Shown: in pieces, positions 1 to 10,905 of the stretch | Position numbering within the stretch: the stretch's first letter is position 1 | Layout: each line of letters begins with the position of its first letter | Assembly: GCA_035771165.1 (NCBI GenBank) | Contig: JAWNZC010000337.1 | Location: forward strand, 1,104,501 to 1,168,500 | Reading direction: 5' to 3' | DNA: 64,000 bases | Source: Paragorgia papillata | Lineage: Eukaryota; Cnidaria; Anthozoa; Scleralcyonacea; Coralliidae | Position numbers and translations under genes: made by a program | Notes under the pieces: generated by a model | The model's input: only the letters and a program-made list of their open reading frames with translations | What the model was told of the DNA's origin: nothing | Databases searched by the model: none

Positions 1-345
1 CTTTTCTTTTTCTAAATATGTAAACTCCCCCAGGTTGACTCTTTGTTAATTCTTTTTTGTTTGTTTTTGTTTAAGACATGGAAAGAGTACTATTCAACAT
101 TTCAAAAAGCAAATTTAGCTTTCATTAATGGTTTTGAATATCTGTACAATTACAAGTAGGTATATTATTATACTTGCTTGTTCTGTGTGAAAGTTTATCA
201 ATTTCTAATCAGCCAACGCCTTTGTTTTTGTTTAACAATTACAGTCACTATATACTTACCGCTGTGGATGGTAAGGTGCAGACATGGATCCTGAGCTTAA
301 TTGTTACTTGGATTCAGGTCAGAGGCCATGTTTTGGTCTCCAGCC

Positions 346-385
346 TTGACCTGTCCAACAATGTCTTGACCTGTCCAACAATGTC
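346..385. repeat. 20-bp tandem duplication
   Basis: The 20-base unit TTGACCTGTCCAACAATGTC occurs twice head to tail without a mismatch. It is a local duplication of no known function. Confidence 0.85.
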
Positions 386-1567
386 TGCACCTATCACACC
401 GACTGTGTCGGTGGAAATTATTCGCCAACGGCTTTGTTAATAGGGTGGGTTGGTGGGTGCAATCTGGTGTTAGCTACACTGGATTCGCCTTGTTTGCTCG
501 CCAGCTGTCTAAGGTACAATGACGCAGCCTTTAAGGGAGGTACCTATTTACCTGCCCTAGCTTTACTCTCTCCTCAGGTCCTGCGCGTTCCTTTATTGTT
601 AACTAACCTCATTTTGATCCGTAAAATGCTCTATTTCGAAGTAAGAAATTTAAGAATATCGGGAAAAAAGGCAGAAAACAACTAATTTTCTTCTGTTTTG
701 AATGACTGACTAAGTCGATTCAGTACGAATTCAGCGACGAATTGCACCGGATTGCACTCGGGAACGCTCACAACTCTATCGTGTCCAACTGTAAAATGGC
801 CGCCGTTATACGTACTTGAGCCCGCGATTATGGCTGATCCCGATCTATAATTAAATAACATTTCGAAAGCGTGCGTGATGATTGGCTGAAAACTTTGTTA
901 CTATAACTCGATGTCTAAAATATGGGAATGCGCCGTGCTGATATGCTCGATATGCTGATATGCTTTTTTGCGTGGGGTGTTGGTGACTCAGCGGTTAGCG
1001 TACGAACCTAGCATAAATGCATATACAGTGAAAAATGCAGTTTTGGATATTTAACAACTACTTGAAAAAAACCTCTTGAAATTATATAAGATTGGTGTAT
1101 TTACTGCTACGATACGTCGCACTTATTGGATCACTTGAAACTTCACTCGTTTAGTATCGTGGTATACACACAAGTATACATGCATGCAACCACAGTTTCA
1201 AGAGATTTTGTTACATAATCCCGAAGATATACAGGGTTTTCAGTAAGTCATTATGCACTGTGGCGTCAAAGTTATGTGGTGATTGGCTCTGGGAACGAGA
1301 TTGTGTGGTGATAATTTAGATATGTAATAGTTGTGACTGCATGTGCATACAAATCATATCACTTCAGGAGCTCTATCAAGTAAAATAGTTTCAAACTAAA
1401 TTCTCACTGAAAGTGTCAAATTGTCTTTGAATTGAAAATATTTGATAGAATTTGAAGCTCATAATCTAAATAACCAATTTCTAAAAAATAGGCACGCCCA
1501 GGCGTGCATGTATCTACTGCGTTTAATGCCTATAGCTACTATGGTAAAAACAATGATGCAACTGTGT

Positions 1568-1688
1568 ACTTGTAACAACCTTGTATTCATAGCTGAACAA
1601 GATTCTTGACAAAATTGATGGAATTGTATAGTTGTAACAACCTTGTATTCAGATCTAGAGCTGAACAAGATTTTTGACAAAATTGTCT
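1568..1688. repeat. Imperfect tandem duplication, about 65-bp period
   Basis: Two adjacent copies share TTGTAACAACCTTGTATTCA, then a GCTGAACAAGATT segment, then TTGACAAAATTG. The second copy has a few extra bases. No coding or structural role is visible. Confidence 0.75.
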
Positions 1689-3114
1689 ACTGTATGCTCA
1701 CAGGCCATGCTGTGTTTTAACTTTGATAAATAACTCAGTCAAGTCAGACTCTCAGAGTAAAGCCAGTAAGGCACAGAAGGCTAAGTGCTAACAACTCTAC
1801 TCATATCTGGCATGAGTCCAAGCCTGGACAGGTGCATGGTCACCCATTCAAATACTAACTCAATCCAAATGGGCTTTACTCCGGTCCTCAGTGGTGAGAG
1901 GCAGTGCAGTAATAGCTTGACTATTAAAGCTATATGGTACTAAAAGCTATAGTCATAAAGTATGGTAGTAAAGCTTTAAGTAGGTCAATCAAATTAACAT
2001 AACTATATAACAAATCACAAAATTTGACTTAATTGACTAATTTAATACAGTATTTAAATATTTTCGTTACAACAATTTGTCAAACAATAATGCAATCTAG
2101 TTAGAAGGTAAAGAAAATCGCTTGAGATAACAAGCATCTCGAGTATTACTGCTGTAAAATTTAATAGTGAATGAAAAAGATGTCCAGCAAATTATGTCAT
2201 CAAAATTATAAGAACAACCATACATTAATTGTTCTTCAAGACATATGCATACATGCAGAAAAAGGTACAATAAATGTTTGCACATTCATAACACAGATTT
2301 TGCATGACATTGACAGCGGCAGCATACAATTTTACTCCATATTTAATACTGTATAGACTTGGCAGTTACTGACATTTGACTATTTGTTATCTACATCGAC
2401 AATATGTTATTAAATAGCATATTTCGCTCGTGGACTACCATAGGTTGTGGGCATTGTTGCTTGACCATGAAGCTAACTTTGATTTCTTAGAAGAAGGTCA
2501 TCCATTTCTATTCGGCAACGCACAGTCTTGTCAGTTTACGAAGCTCGACCAGACATGTTGGCCATATAAATTGGCCCGTCTGAATATGAAATCGTCCACG
2601 CTGACGCAACGACTCGATTAATTTGCTTTCAAAAACTTTTATCATCATTCCAACAACGTCTAGTACATCACAATTAAGAATTGACTACGATTCATACTTA
2701 AAATACTTACTAAATTTGTAAAAACTTCCTCTTGTTTTTGTCCGCTCCTTGTCAAATATCTCGCTCCATGCGACCATGCTGTGAATTTATTCTGTGCTGT
2801 GAACAATGACTTCTAAATACTTGGTGTACAGTAGTTATTTTGGCTTCGGTGGTCTGTCGTGAGTCAATCGTTTTATTCTATGTTTTGATTGGCTCCGAAG
2901 GCATTCTTTTACATTACATTACCTTACCTTACACGGACGACAGCAATGTATCTACTCGCGCATGCGCAGTAGATACAAAAACGAAATAAATGTGGCATGT
3001 ACTTTTCGAGATATTAAGTAACAAAATAAGTAAAGACTGGGATTCAATATACAGAGCAGATGCGTTGTACATATACATTTAGTGCAACAAACGTCTATTA
3101 ACATCCATTGTTGT

Positions 3115-3546
3115 TAATAGACCATTTGCACGATGACGTACGATGGCTTTGGGTGACTACAACTACCACAATGATTTGCCAGTATTCTAGGGTTTCGGTT
3201 AAAAGGGATGACTCAAAAGAACCCGTCCAGTCCTTTCGCGGCTTTTCCAAAATATGTCGTCAAATTTGTCGTTTCCAAATTTGTCGTAACTTTCAGTGAG
3301 TCTCAAGATTTTAGCAATCTTTTCGATACCCTAACCACAACATAAACCCTAACAGACTAATCAAAAATATGGTTTACCGCCTAGCTTTTTGGAAAAACAA
3401 ATTTGACGACATATTTTGGAAAACCGCGAAAGGACTGGACGGCTCCCTTTGAGTGATCCATTTTAGCCGAAACCCTATAATACTGGCAAAGCATTCTGGT
3501 AGTTGTAGTCACCCAACACCATCTCACGTACAAATGGCCTATTGTT
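3115..3546. mobile_element. Fold-back MITE with long inverted arms
   Basis: The two ends are inverted copies of each other over well over 100 bases: AATAG(A/G)CCATTTG at the left is matched by its complement ending at 3546, and the blocks for GGGTGACTACAACTACC and for the AAATTTGACGACATATTTTGG type sequence pair further in. There is no coding capacity. It looks like a non-autonomous DNA transposon about 430 bp long, just upstream of the exon at 3819. Confidence 0.75.
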
Positions 3547-3818
3547 ATGCATATTTGTCCAACTGCATACGTCATCAAGCACTCTAAGCACACTAAACAA
3601 CACCAGTAAGCGGGTTGCAAAGGTTAAAGTGTCTATGAAGCAAAAACATTTTAGCGGTTTTGAACAGATCAGCATGACACGAGCATTCACTGAAAATTTC
3701 AAGCAAATCTGCTGCATAGTCTTTGAGCTATAAACTCTCAAAATTTGCTATGGCTTATCCATTTTTGAAGAAATTAATCGCTCGGTTAGCACATGAATAA
3801 CGTTATGTAATGTTTCAG

Positions 3819-6800
3819 GTATATGGAATCTTTGTCATATCTCTCATACGCTGCAAAACTGAACTCTCAGCTGCCAGCCAATGGAGAACTAAACAAGGAT
3901 CTATTAAGCCGCGCTGTTGGACTATGTCTGCAGGTATGCATTTAAACTGAATCATTTTTGTACATGATTATTGTGAGTAAATAGTACGTAAGTTACAACA
4001 ACGTACCGCACATGCAAGTCTTTTGAGTCAACTTCTCACAATATTTGTAAGGGGGTGTTTATATGGAGGCGAGCCAACCCAGGTACCCAAGCTAGCCCGC
4101 TTTGCCGAGATGATTTTTATTGTGTTTACATGCATGAGAAGGGCTAGCTCTCGCCTAGCCGGGGTAACCGAGATCTCGGTCTCACAAAGTGAGATCTGGC
4201 TCGGCTCTCATAAACACAAGATGAAAATTAACAAGAAATAATAGCACAAGCACGATCTCGGCAAAGCAGGCTACCCGGGCTGGCTCGCCTCCATATAAAC
4301 ACCCTACCCTCTAAGATAATTAGGACACATTTTCTAAATTTATACATGCAACCTTGCCCGAGAGACAAGACCATTGCACGGAATAGTGTTAAAACAAGAC
4401 AATCTGGGTAGTCGAGGTACGAGTCGAGCTTAACCAAATTTGAGATGTTTGGATTATCTGACGAAACACTCTTTCGAGTGTTTGATGTAGCATCTCAAAC
4501 AAATCATTGATGATATGAGGTATATTACATCGTATTCTTACATTTATTAGAAATTAAGCAAGAAAGCGTTGGCTGAATTTACTACAGGCTCTAATGAAGA
4601 TGCACGTCAAGCTCTGGATGTCATGACTAAGTTAGTTATACCTTCAATGAACATGTCTGATTGTCCTCAGGTGGCTGAACACATCCGGGAACAATGGTTA
4701 ACTCCATGCCTAGATAAACCGCACGAAGGTTGGTTTTTGAAAACTCTAAATCATTATAGTCTGCAGGATTTCATATTTAGTTTAGTTTATCTCACTTTAT
4801 TATATAAAATAGAGTGTTTTATTGATGTCTCTGCTGCACTACTAAAATTGATAATGGAAGTCGTCTTTTTTCTAAGATTCAGTGTATTTACAGGTGTTCG
4901 TGTATTTTTCGATCGCATGCAAATGTAAGCAATAATGAAGCCTATTGTAAAGACCCATCCACGGTGATAAAAACGCAACTACGAGCCTTTTTAGTGCAAA
5001 TTGAACCTGCGATTACCAAATATTTTGGTTAAAACAGTAGCGGAGGTTTTAGCGGAAAAAAGATGGTGTTGTCACGAGGCTAGGCGATCCAAAAAGGTGT
5101 AGGTTTCTTATAAGCGAGTGTCTCACTATTCAGCCATGTATAGTGTTCAACTTTTGTCCCGCCCTAACCTGACAGAGTACAGGCCCGCTTTTCCCTTCCC
5201 GGGAGGCGGGAAACTTGCAGGCGGAGGAAGGGAAAGAGGGCCTGATACCATTCTTTACCTGGCCGCATGTAAAAAAGCCGGATTTTGGCTTTTTCGTTTG
5301 ATTGGTCCATAAGACAAAAAAAAACGAAAAGCTCCATTCTGATTGGTTTGTGTACATTTAATTATGAATTATGATTTACATAATTAACAAAACGTCTAAC
5401 GAACGAATCTAGTGATTCAACAATGTCACAGACGATGTTTAGAGAAGTTTAAAGTAAAAATCTAAAGAAAGAACAGCATGAATGTATAGAAAAAGTCCTG
5501 TTTAATGAGGATGTACTAGCTCTACTCCGTACTGGTTATGGCAAGAGTTTAATATATGCCAACTTCTCCCAAGCGTCTACGAATTAGAGAGCTAACGGAG
5601 ACGTGTGAGCAAGCTCATGAAGGAATTACTTCGAAACAATTCTGGATTGTAGTCGTGAGTCCGCTTGAATATCTAAGGAAACAGCAAATTTCAAACTTGG
5701 AACGGCTGTATTGTGCGATTAAAGCTCCATCGATTGGAGATTCAGAAAATTTATTTGTGGGCGGAAAACGGCCAAAGAATTGTATCAGGCTTTATTTCTC
5801 GCTCGCCCCCACTTGCTCCTTTAATAGTGGAAGACGAGAATAACCAGAGGCATTTTAAATCCGCGAATTCTTTACCAGTCCACATTCCTCCCTCCCCCTA
5901 TTGTCCCGTCACATTTTGCCAACCTCGTACCCAGGCTCTTATCATTTTGCTCGTTTTAATTGTTTTTACTCACGTGACCGGTAGCCATATTTGGTCGGCT
6001 AGAACAATAGGAAATGGTCTAATTGTGGAATACTTGTCCACTGATATGGTTGCCATATATGTATTGTAACAACTCGAGTCAATGAGTAGAACTCAACTCG
6101 AAAAATGTCTGTGGCAACTTCAACGATGACGCCCTGTAAACAATTTTTTTGCGAAACAAATAGAATGAATAATTTTCAGTCTCCAGAGTAATCTTAACAC
6201 CGTTGTTGTTCTTTATACAACGCTGCACTTAATTAATTAATTAATTAATTAATTAATTAATTAGAACATTCCCACGTCTTCAGGACGACGTCAACTCACC
6301 AAAAGATGAGAACTGTTGCATACGATTGAATTCAATACATACACTACAATCATTTTAGCAGTATACTAGGGCGTTTTTATTTCAATTATACAATTCATGT
6401 TGCCTTTAAACCGCCGTTGTCGTCCTAGCATCGTAAGGTCCCTAATGATACTAATCAGCTGATCCTTCGTTTCATCTTTCTAATTTGGTGTCGTCGACTT
6501 CCATACTTTAACACACACAATTTTTGTTTAGTGAGTCGACTCGACTTTTGAGTGACTAGTTACCAACAGTGGTTTGTAGTCAAGCTCAGTTTCAACATAG
6601 AAATTAGAATCACCTGAATAACTTCATGACAAGCAAATATGGCCGCCGTGACGTCACACTAATTTTGTTCCGTTCTTCATTTTCTAGGCAGAATGCAAGA
6701 AGCAATTGAAGACTTCTTGAATTATTTAGTTGAAGGAAAAACTACCAGTTCGATATCAGAACCGCCGCTTATCAACTGCCATCTAGACTGTAAAACCTTA

Positions 6801-6875
6801 AGTAAGAAATTTTCGAACATTCTCAAACGTACCTATGATTCAACGCTATTTTTGGAACTACCCAATGTCAACTAA
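3819..6875 (+). CDS. 3' end of an unrecognised multi-exon gene (last three exons)
   Basis: Three exons join in one frame. Exon 1 is 3819-3933, with acceptor TTTCAG before it and donor GTATGC after it. Exon 2 is 4551-4728, with acceptor TTATTAG and donor GTTGG. Exon 3 is 6688-6875, with acceptor TTTCTAG and ending in TAA. Together they encode about 157 residues, beginning YMESLSYLSYAAKLNSQ and ending TLFLELPNVN. The sequence is helix-rich and acidic/basic mixed, with no catalytic motif I can name. Splice phases agree at both junctions (phase 0, then phase 1), which is the main evidence that this is a real gene. A polyadenylation signal AATAAA lies at 6996-7001. The N-terminal part lies to the left, outside what I could resolve. 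I do not recognise the family. It is tail to tail with LRRC58. Confidence 0.6.
4052..4306. mobile_element. MITE with terminal inverted repeats, in an intron
   Basis: The left end reads GGGTGTTTATATGGAGGCGA and the right end is its inverted copy, both followed inward by GCC-rich blocks (CTAGCC, GGGCTGGC). It is about 255 bp with no coding capacity, and sits in the intron between the first two exons described here. Similar TGTTTA(C/T)ATGAG ends are seen in the element at 9009-9237. Confidence 0.75.
5462..5790 (+). pseudogene. Decayed RecQ-like DEAD-box helicase fragment
   Basis: One frame reads LKKEQHECIEKVLFNEDVLA and continues into LLRTGYGKSLIY, which is a RecQ-type helicase motif 0 and Walker A (TGYGKS). 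It then stops at a TAG. The following piece, in another frame, reads SPLEYLRKQQISNLERL, which corresponds to the next conserved stretch of helicase-like proteins that are abundant in cnidarian repeats. Frameshifts and stops make it non-functional. It lies in the last intron (4729-6687) of the gene ending at 6875 and is most simply a remnant of a mobile element. Confidence 0.55.
6229..6263. repeat. (TTAA)n microsatellite
   Basis: About nine uninterrupted TTAA units. Simple-sequence DNA in an intron. Confidence 0.95.
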
Positions 6876-6995
6876 ATCAAGACTCAAGATTAGGAATGAT
6901 AGAAGGAAAGCCAAACAACTTCGCGAGAACGTTTACTGATGTGCGTATAAAGAAAACCCTAGTTTTAACGGTGGAAATGTTTATGGAATGAACTC

Positions 6996-7001
6996 AATAA
7001 A
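6996..7001 (+). terminator. Polyadenylation signal AATAAA
   Basis: A canonical AATAAA 120 bases after the stop codon of the gene ending at 6875, followed by TGCTTGCTGTCACTGTGAG. It is the likely 3'-end signal of that gene. Confidence 0.5.
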
Positions 7002-7129
7002 CTGCTTGCTGTCACTGTGAGCTTTATATTTAATTGGGGTTTTTGGGTGGTGGGGAAGCATCAGATGTGAACAGTACTTACTGATCTACATATAACTACT
7101 ACTGCTCTCCTACACAGTAAAAAAATAAC

Positions 7130-7865
7130 ACAATTGATGGTTGAACAACACTGTACGATATTACTCAACATGTCTGAACGACATTGTTGGACCAACACGA
7201 TATTACTCATCATTGTTTTGTACAATATTGTTCAACGATGGCTGAACAACACTGTGTAACCAGACGGGTTACCATGACCATAGTCAATCGAGATATGGTC
7301 TGGAAACTCAGCTAAAGTCTTTGGTCTATCTTTTTGTTCGCCTTTATGCATTTTTGCGCACGATCACTGAACACATTGTATTTTGTATTTTGTATTTTTT
7401 AATGAACGAATTGTCCAATAGCAACGTTTCAGTTCAATCACTCAACCGTGCTATTTAAATATTAATAAACCTAAAATAAAGGACGTGCACGGTGTAAGGT
7501 ACGGTTCAACATTTCATTATAGGCGCTTTGAAGTTTGCCGAGTTTCCCGACCATATCTCGATTGACTATATGCCATGACCGAAAAACATTCTTTGAACAA
7601 CGCTGTTCCAGTGTTAGACTAACGATATTGTTCATCGTAATTGTTGTTCATCAATGATGGTTGAACAACACTGTATAAAAGGACTGTTGCCATGCATGGC
7701 TATACATGAACGTTGGACCAACGATAGATACTGTTCATAATTATTTTAACCATACATACTGTTTATTCATGATGGTTGAACAACACTAACATAGTGACTA
7801 CCTTGACTGAACATTGGTAGACCAATGATATTGTTCCGATCATTGATGTAACAATATTGTTCGTT
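7130..7865. repeat. Cluster of TGAACAACACTGT-type degenerate repeats
   Basis: Short blocks such as GTTGAACAACACTGT, GATATTGTTCAT and TTGGACCAAC recur many times in both orientations on each side of a nested MITE (7280-7572). The same motifs recur at 8445-8545. This looks like a tandemly expanded fold-back element, not coding DNA. Confidence 0.7.
7280..7572. mobile_element. MITE, ATAGTCAATCGAGATATGGT family, copy 1
   Basis: The ends ATAGTCAATCGAGATATGGT and its inverted copy bound a 293-bp element with no coding capacity. It is flanked by the 8-bp direct repeat CCATGACC (7272-7279 and 7573-7580). An 8-bp duplication fits hAT-type insertion. A second copy in the opposite orientation lies at 24172-24463. 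Confidence 0.8.
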
Positions 7866-7867
7866 AT

Positions 7868-8245
7868 GTAAAACATGAGCAGCTGTGTTTTATCAGATTT
7901 AAAACACGAGGCGATAGCCGTAATGTTTTAAATAGCTTCAAAAACGACCCATTTGGTGAGTTCATTGGCGTAGTAAGTTTGAAAAATAACGTTGTCTAAG
8001 CCGAGAAAATCAAAGCTAAAGTTTATGTAAATCAGGAGGTTTCTTTACCAGATACAAAACCACGGACATGGTACTGATTTCCCGTTGTGTTTTCCTCATG
8101 AATTATCAATGGTTTATGGTAGTTATCAAATTCATTAATAATTCATAAGGAAAATTCAAAAGAAATGAATGTTTAATCAGGTATTTGTAAATACTGTTAA
8201 GACATGGATTAATAAAACATCAATGTTTTATCAAAGTTATTAGAC
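7868..8245. repeat. Dispersed non-coding repeat, copy 1
   Basis: This stretch (AAAACACGAGGCGATAGCCG, then a GAGTTCATTGGCGTAGTAA block, then CCTCATGAATTAT) is matched by 35820-36090 and in part by 22200-22510 and 23970-24130. It is a diverged dispersed family without coding capacity, probably non-autonomous. Confidence 0.65.
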
Positions 8246-8542
8246 ACTATAGCGGCTCAAATTAAAGTTTTTTTCTCAGTTAAAATGATCTTATCTAACG
8301 TTTCTTACAACTCTTTAAGTATTCATCATGTACACTTAGAATTTGATAAATAATTTCGGCTCGCCATTGTAAATGCCCATAAAGATCGGCCGCTCATATT
8401 TTAACTACTACTTATCCACTGCACTGTAACAAGGTGGCTCCCATGAATGGCTAAACAACGTTGTTGGACTTGGATGGACCAACTATATTGTTCATCATTG
8501 CTTTAATATTGTTCATGCATCATTGGTGGTTGAACAGCACTG

Positions 8543-8701
8543 TTAAGCCTGTTTTCCAGTCATCGCTGAAACAGGCGAGCTGCGAGTACTTGCATCTAAT
8601 TAAAAAGAACTCAGAGCGAAAAAATAAGCACTGAGTTCTTTTTAATTAGATGCAAGTACTAGCTGCGAGTTGCTTCGTGCGAGGACTGGAAATCCGCCTT
8701 A
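8543..8701. mobile_element. Fold-back MITE with a perfect 30-bp inner palindrome
   Basis: The outer ends (TAAGCCTGTTTTCCAGTC and the complement of TAAGGCGGATTTCCAGTC) are imperfect inverted repeats. Inside, 8585-8614 and 8631-8660 are perfect 30-base inverted copies with a 16-base spacer. There are no coding frames. Confidence 0.75.
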
Positions 8702-9008
8702 ACAACGAAGTAATATATCCAACGAGTCAGTATTCTTCCGATTTCTAAATACAGCCAAGCAGGTTGAAAATACGAGGCGAAGGTCAAGCTCATTCAATGC
8801 ATCGATATCTTCGCTAGTGAGGATATGGAAAATGTCACGCGATATTTTCTAGTAAAACACCCGTGATAAGCTTAAACTGAAAAACTAATATTATAAATAT
8901 TACTGCAGCATTCCATGACTCAATACCAAATCTATGTAACAGTAGAATGCTATAACCTGGTGTGGCTTGGATCCTCTTGACTTTGTAACATTTATGATTT
9001 AGTAGTTT

Positions 9009-9237
9009 TAGGGGCTGTTTACATGAGCCGGGCTAGCCCGGTTAATTGGGCTCACGCGATTGATTAGGATCTCACTGTGGATTTGAAACTCGCATGAACT
9101 AAATGTACAAAGAAGAATTGGTTTAGTTTAGATGTAAACGAATCCTAACGTTGATTAAAATCTCCTTTTGTGGCCGAGGAAAAAATTTCGTGACATGAGT
9201 CAGCCCGGTTAGCCCGGCTCATGTAATCGGCCCCTTA
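9009..9237. mobile_element. MITE with GGGGC(T/C)G ends
   Basis: The left end TAGGGGCTGTTTACATGAGC is matched by an inverted right end GCTCATGTAATCGGCCCCTTA, with GGGCTAGCCCGGTTA-type blocks inside both arms. It is about 230 bp and non-coding, and resembles the element at 4052-4306. Confidence 0.75.
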
Positions 9238-9575
9238 GCTAGCTTAACAGAATTTCAGAATTTCTTTGTTTGTTTCAAAATGTTTCAGAAAATATTTTAA
9301 ATAACTCAACAAGTATTCAACATCAAGCTTCCAGTTGAAGGTACTTCAGCTTTGATGATCTTCGATCTACTTTTGTCCAGTTTTCTTGGAGGCACCGGAC
9401 CCCACTCGTGAATCTAAACATTTTCGGGGATTGCAAGAAAATGAAAAAGTTTTCAATTACAAGGGAATCTGCTCGAGCGTTTCTAAAACTGGTGCTCTGA
9501 GAATAGAGACAAAAATTCCACAGAATAACAAAAACTTAGCCCAACTTTAAGTAATATTTCATAAACGAGTGGGAG

Positions 9576-9812
9576 TGTTTTACCAGGGGTTACAAACACG
9601 AGAGCACAATAAAAATCACGAGGCCGTTAACCGAGTAATTTTCATTGTTCTCGAGTGTTTGTAAAACATGAGAGACTAATGAAAATCACGAGGCTGCAAG
9701 CCGAGTGATTTTTATTGTTTTCGAATGTTTTACAAACACGAGAGAACATTGAAAATTACGAGGTAATAGGCCAGGTGATTTTTGTTGTTCTCGAGTGTTT
9801 GCAACCCCTGGT
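9576..9812. repeat. Repeats of a GTGTTTTACAAACACGAGAG palindromic unit
   Basis: Units of CGAGTGTTT(T)ACAAACACGAGAG followed by AAAATCACGAGG occur four times, alternating in orientation, bounded by inverted CCAGGGGTT / AACCCCTGG. The structure is a nested fold-back repeat. Confidence 0.7.
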
Positions 9813-9850
9813 AAAACACGATACACGAGTTTATGAAGTAGCTTCTCAAG

Positions 9851-9921
9851 AATATCACCAGGTTCCTCTACTATAATTGACGATTCAATCGTCAATTATA
9901 GTAGAGGAACCTGGTGATATT
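9851..9921. repeat. Perfect 71-bp palindrome (35-bp arms, 1-bp spacer)
   Basis: Bases 9851-9885 and 9887-9921 are exact inverted complements around a single C at 9886. The sequence can extrude a cruciform. It probably arose by fold-back replication or end joining at the neighbouring repeat. Confidence 0.95.
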
Positions 9922-9936
9922 GGTGCAGATTAGATT

Positions 9937-10550
9937 AGACAATGGTTTCACGTTGAATTTATAATTAAGAAATGTTGTAATAAACGGTTCTTTGTTTGTA
10001 CCGTTTATTATCTGATTTTTTAATTATAAATTCAGTTTGCGCGACCTTTATGTGGTTTCAAAACTCACACGTGACCAAATATTTTTCTCTGATTGGCTAA
10101 TTAGTCATGAATTATTAATGTTTGAGAACATAATTTCTCAAACTCATTAATAATTCATGAGCCGAAAACAAAGGAAATCAGTACCGAGACGGTGGTTTGG
10201 ATATCGGAGGAAGAAATTACATAAATTAAGCCAACTTTCGCCTCGATTTTCTCTTAAAATACTGATCTGTTTGAGAAGCTATATCATACACTCGGAAGAA
10301 TGTTTCATCAGGATTCCAAACACCTCGAAATTTGTTAAAAAACCTCGGCTTCGCCTCGGTTTTCAACAAAAGTCTCGGTGTTTGGATATCCTGATGAAAC
10401 ACTCCTCCTCGTGTATGATATATTACTTCCACAATCAACATGTCAGATTGACTTTCAATTTGCCATTTTTTGATATTTTTTGGGGGGAGAGCATGACCAG
10501 AACTGGCCACACCCTGGATCAGCCAGTGCTCGTATCCATTGACTAGCCTC
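9937..10550. repeat. Nested fold-back repeats
   Basis: Inverted pairs include GAATTTATAATTAA with TTAATTATAAATTC (about 9956-10036), TTTGAGAACATAATTTCTCAAA (near 10120), and a larger pair around ATCATACACTCGGAAGAATG and its complement near 10400. The open frame crossing 10157-10546 is a product of this symmetry, not a gene. Confidence 0.6.
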
Positions 10551-10822
10551 TTTTGCAGATGGTTGTTGTATCCCTCACAAATAACGTCTGCGAAAGATGC
10601 TATTCATTCACATCATCACTGTAATACCTGATGTTAATCTGATGTTACTTCGTAGCTATCCAAAAAGAGAAAAAGTATGAACAAAAAATAATCTGTACAA
10701 CATACTATAAATTACAACAAATCTTTTCAGTGCTCACGAACCATGCAAGTGCAATTTTTTAACCCTTAAGACGAAGCCTGAAAACGAGTCTTTAGTATTT
10801 TATCTGGCTAACGCCAGACGAT

Positions 10823-10828
10823 TTTATT
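10823..10828 (-). terminator. Polyadenylation signal (AATAAA on - strand)
   Basis: The complement of AATAAA lies about 80 bases downstream of the LRRC58 stop codon. It is the nearest candidate 3'-end signal. Confidence 0.5.
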
Positions 10829-10905
10829 CAGCACAGGGAGAGGTCCAGGCCTCAAAGGGTTAATCCTTATATACTTTTCGCAAGTTAGAGTTTTTCAACT
10901 TATTA

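Larger units (their letters stand above)
1..3114. other. Non-coding stretch, no gene recognised
   Basis: No open frame here looks like a conserved protein and no exon with convincing splice sites was found. The stretch holds two short tandem duplications (listed separately) and A/T-rich single-copy-looking DNA. Earlier exons of the gene that ends at 6875 could lie here or further left, but I cannot support any. Confidence 0.5.

Noticed and set aside
4569..4928. 119-residue frame as an independent gene
   Set aside because: Its first part is an exon with splice sites at both ends; the rest is intron read-through.
10157..10546. 129-residue frame
   Set aside because: Lies in a fold-back repeat with a matching frame on the opposite strand; no protein-like features.
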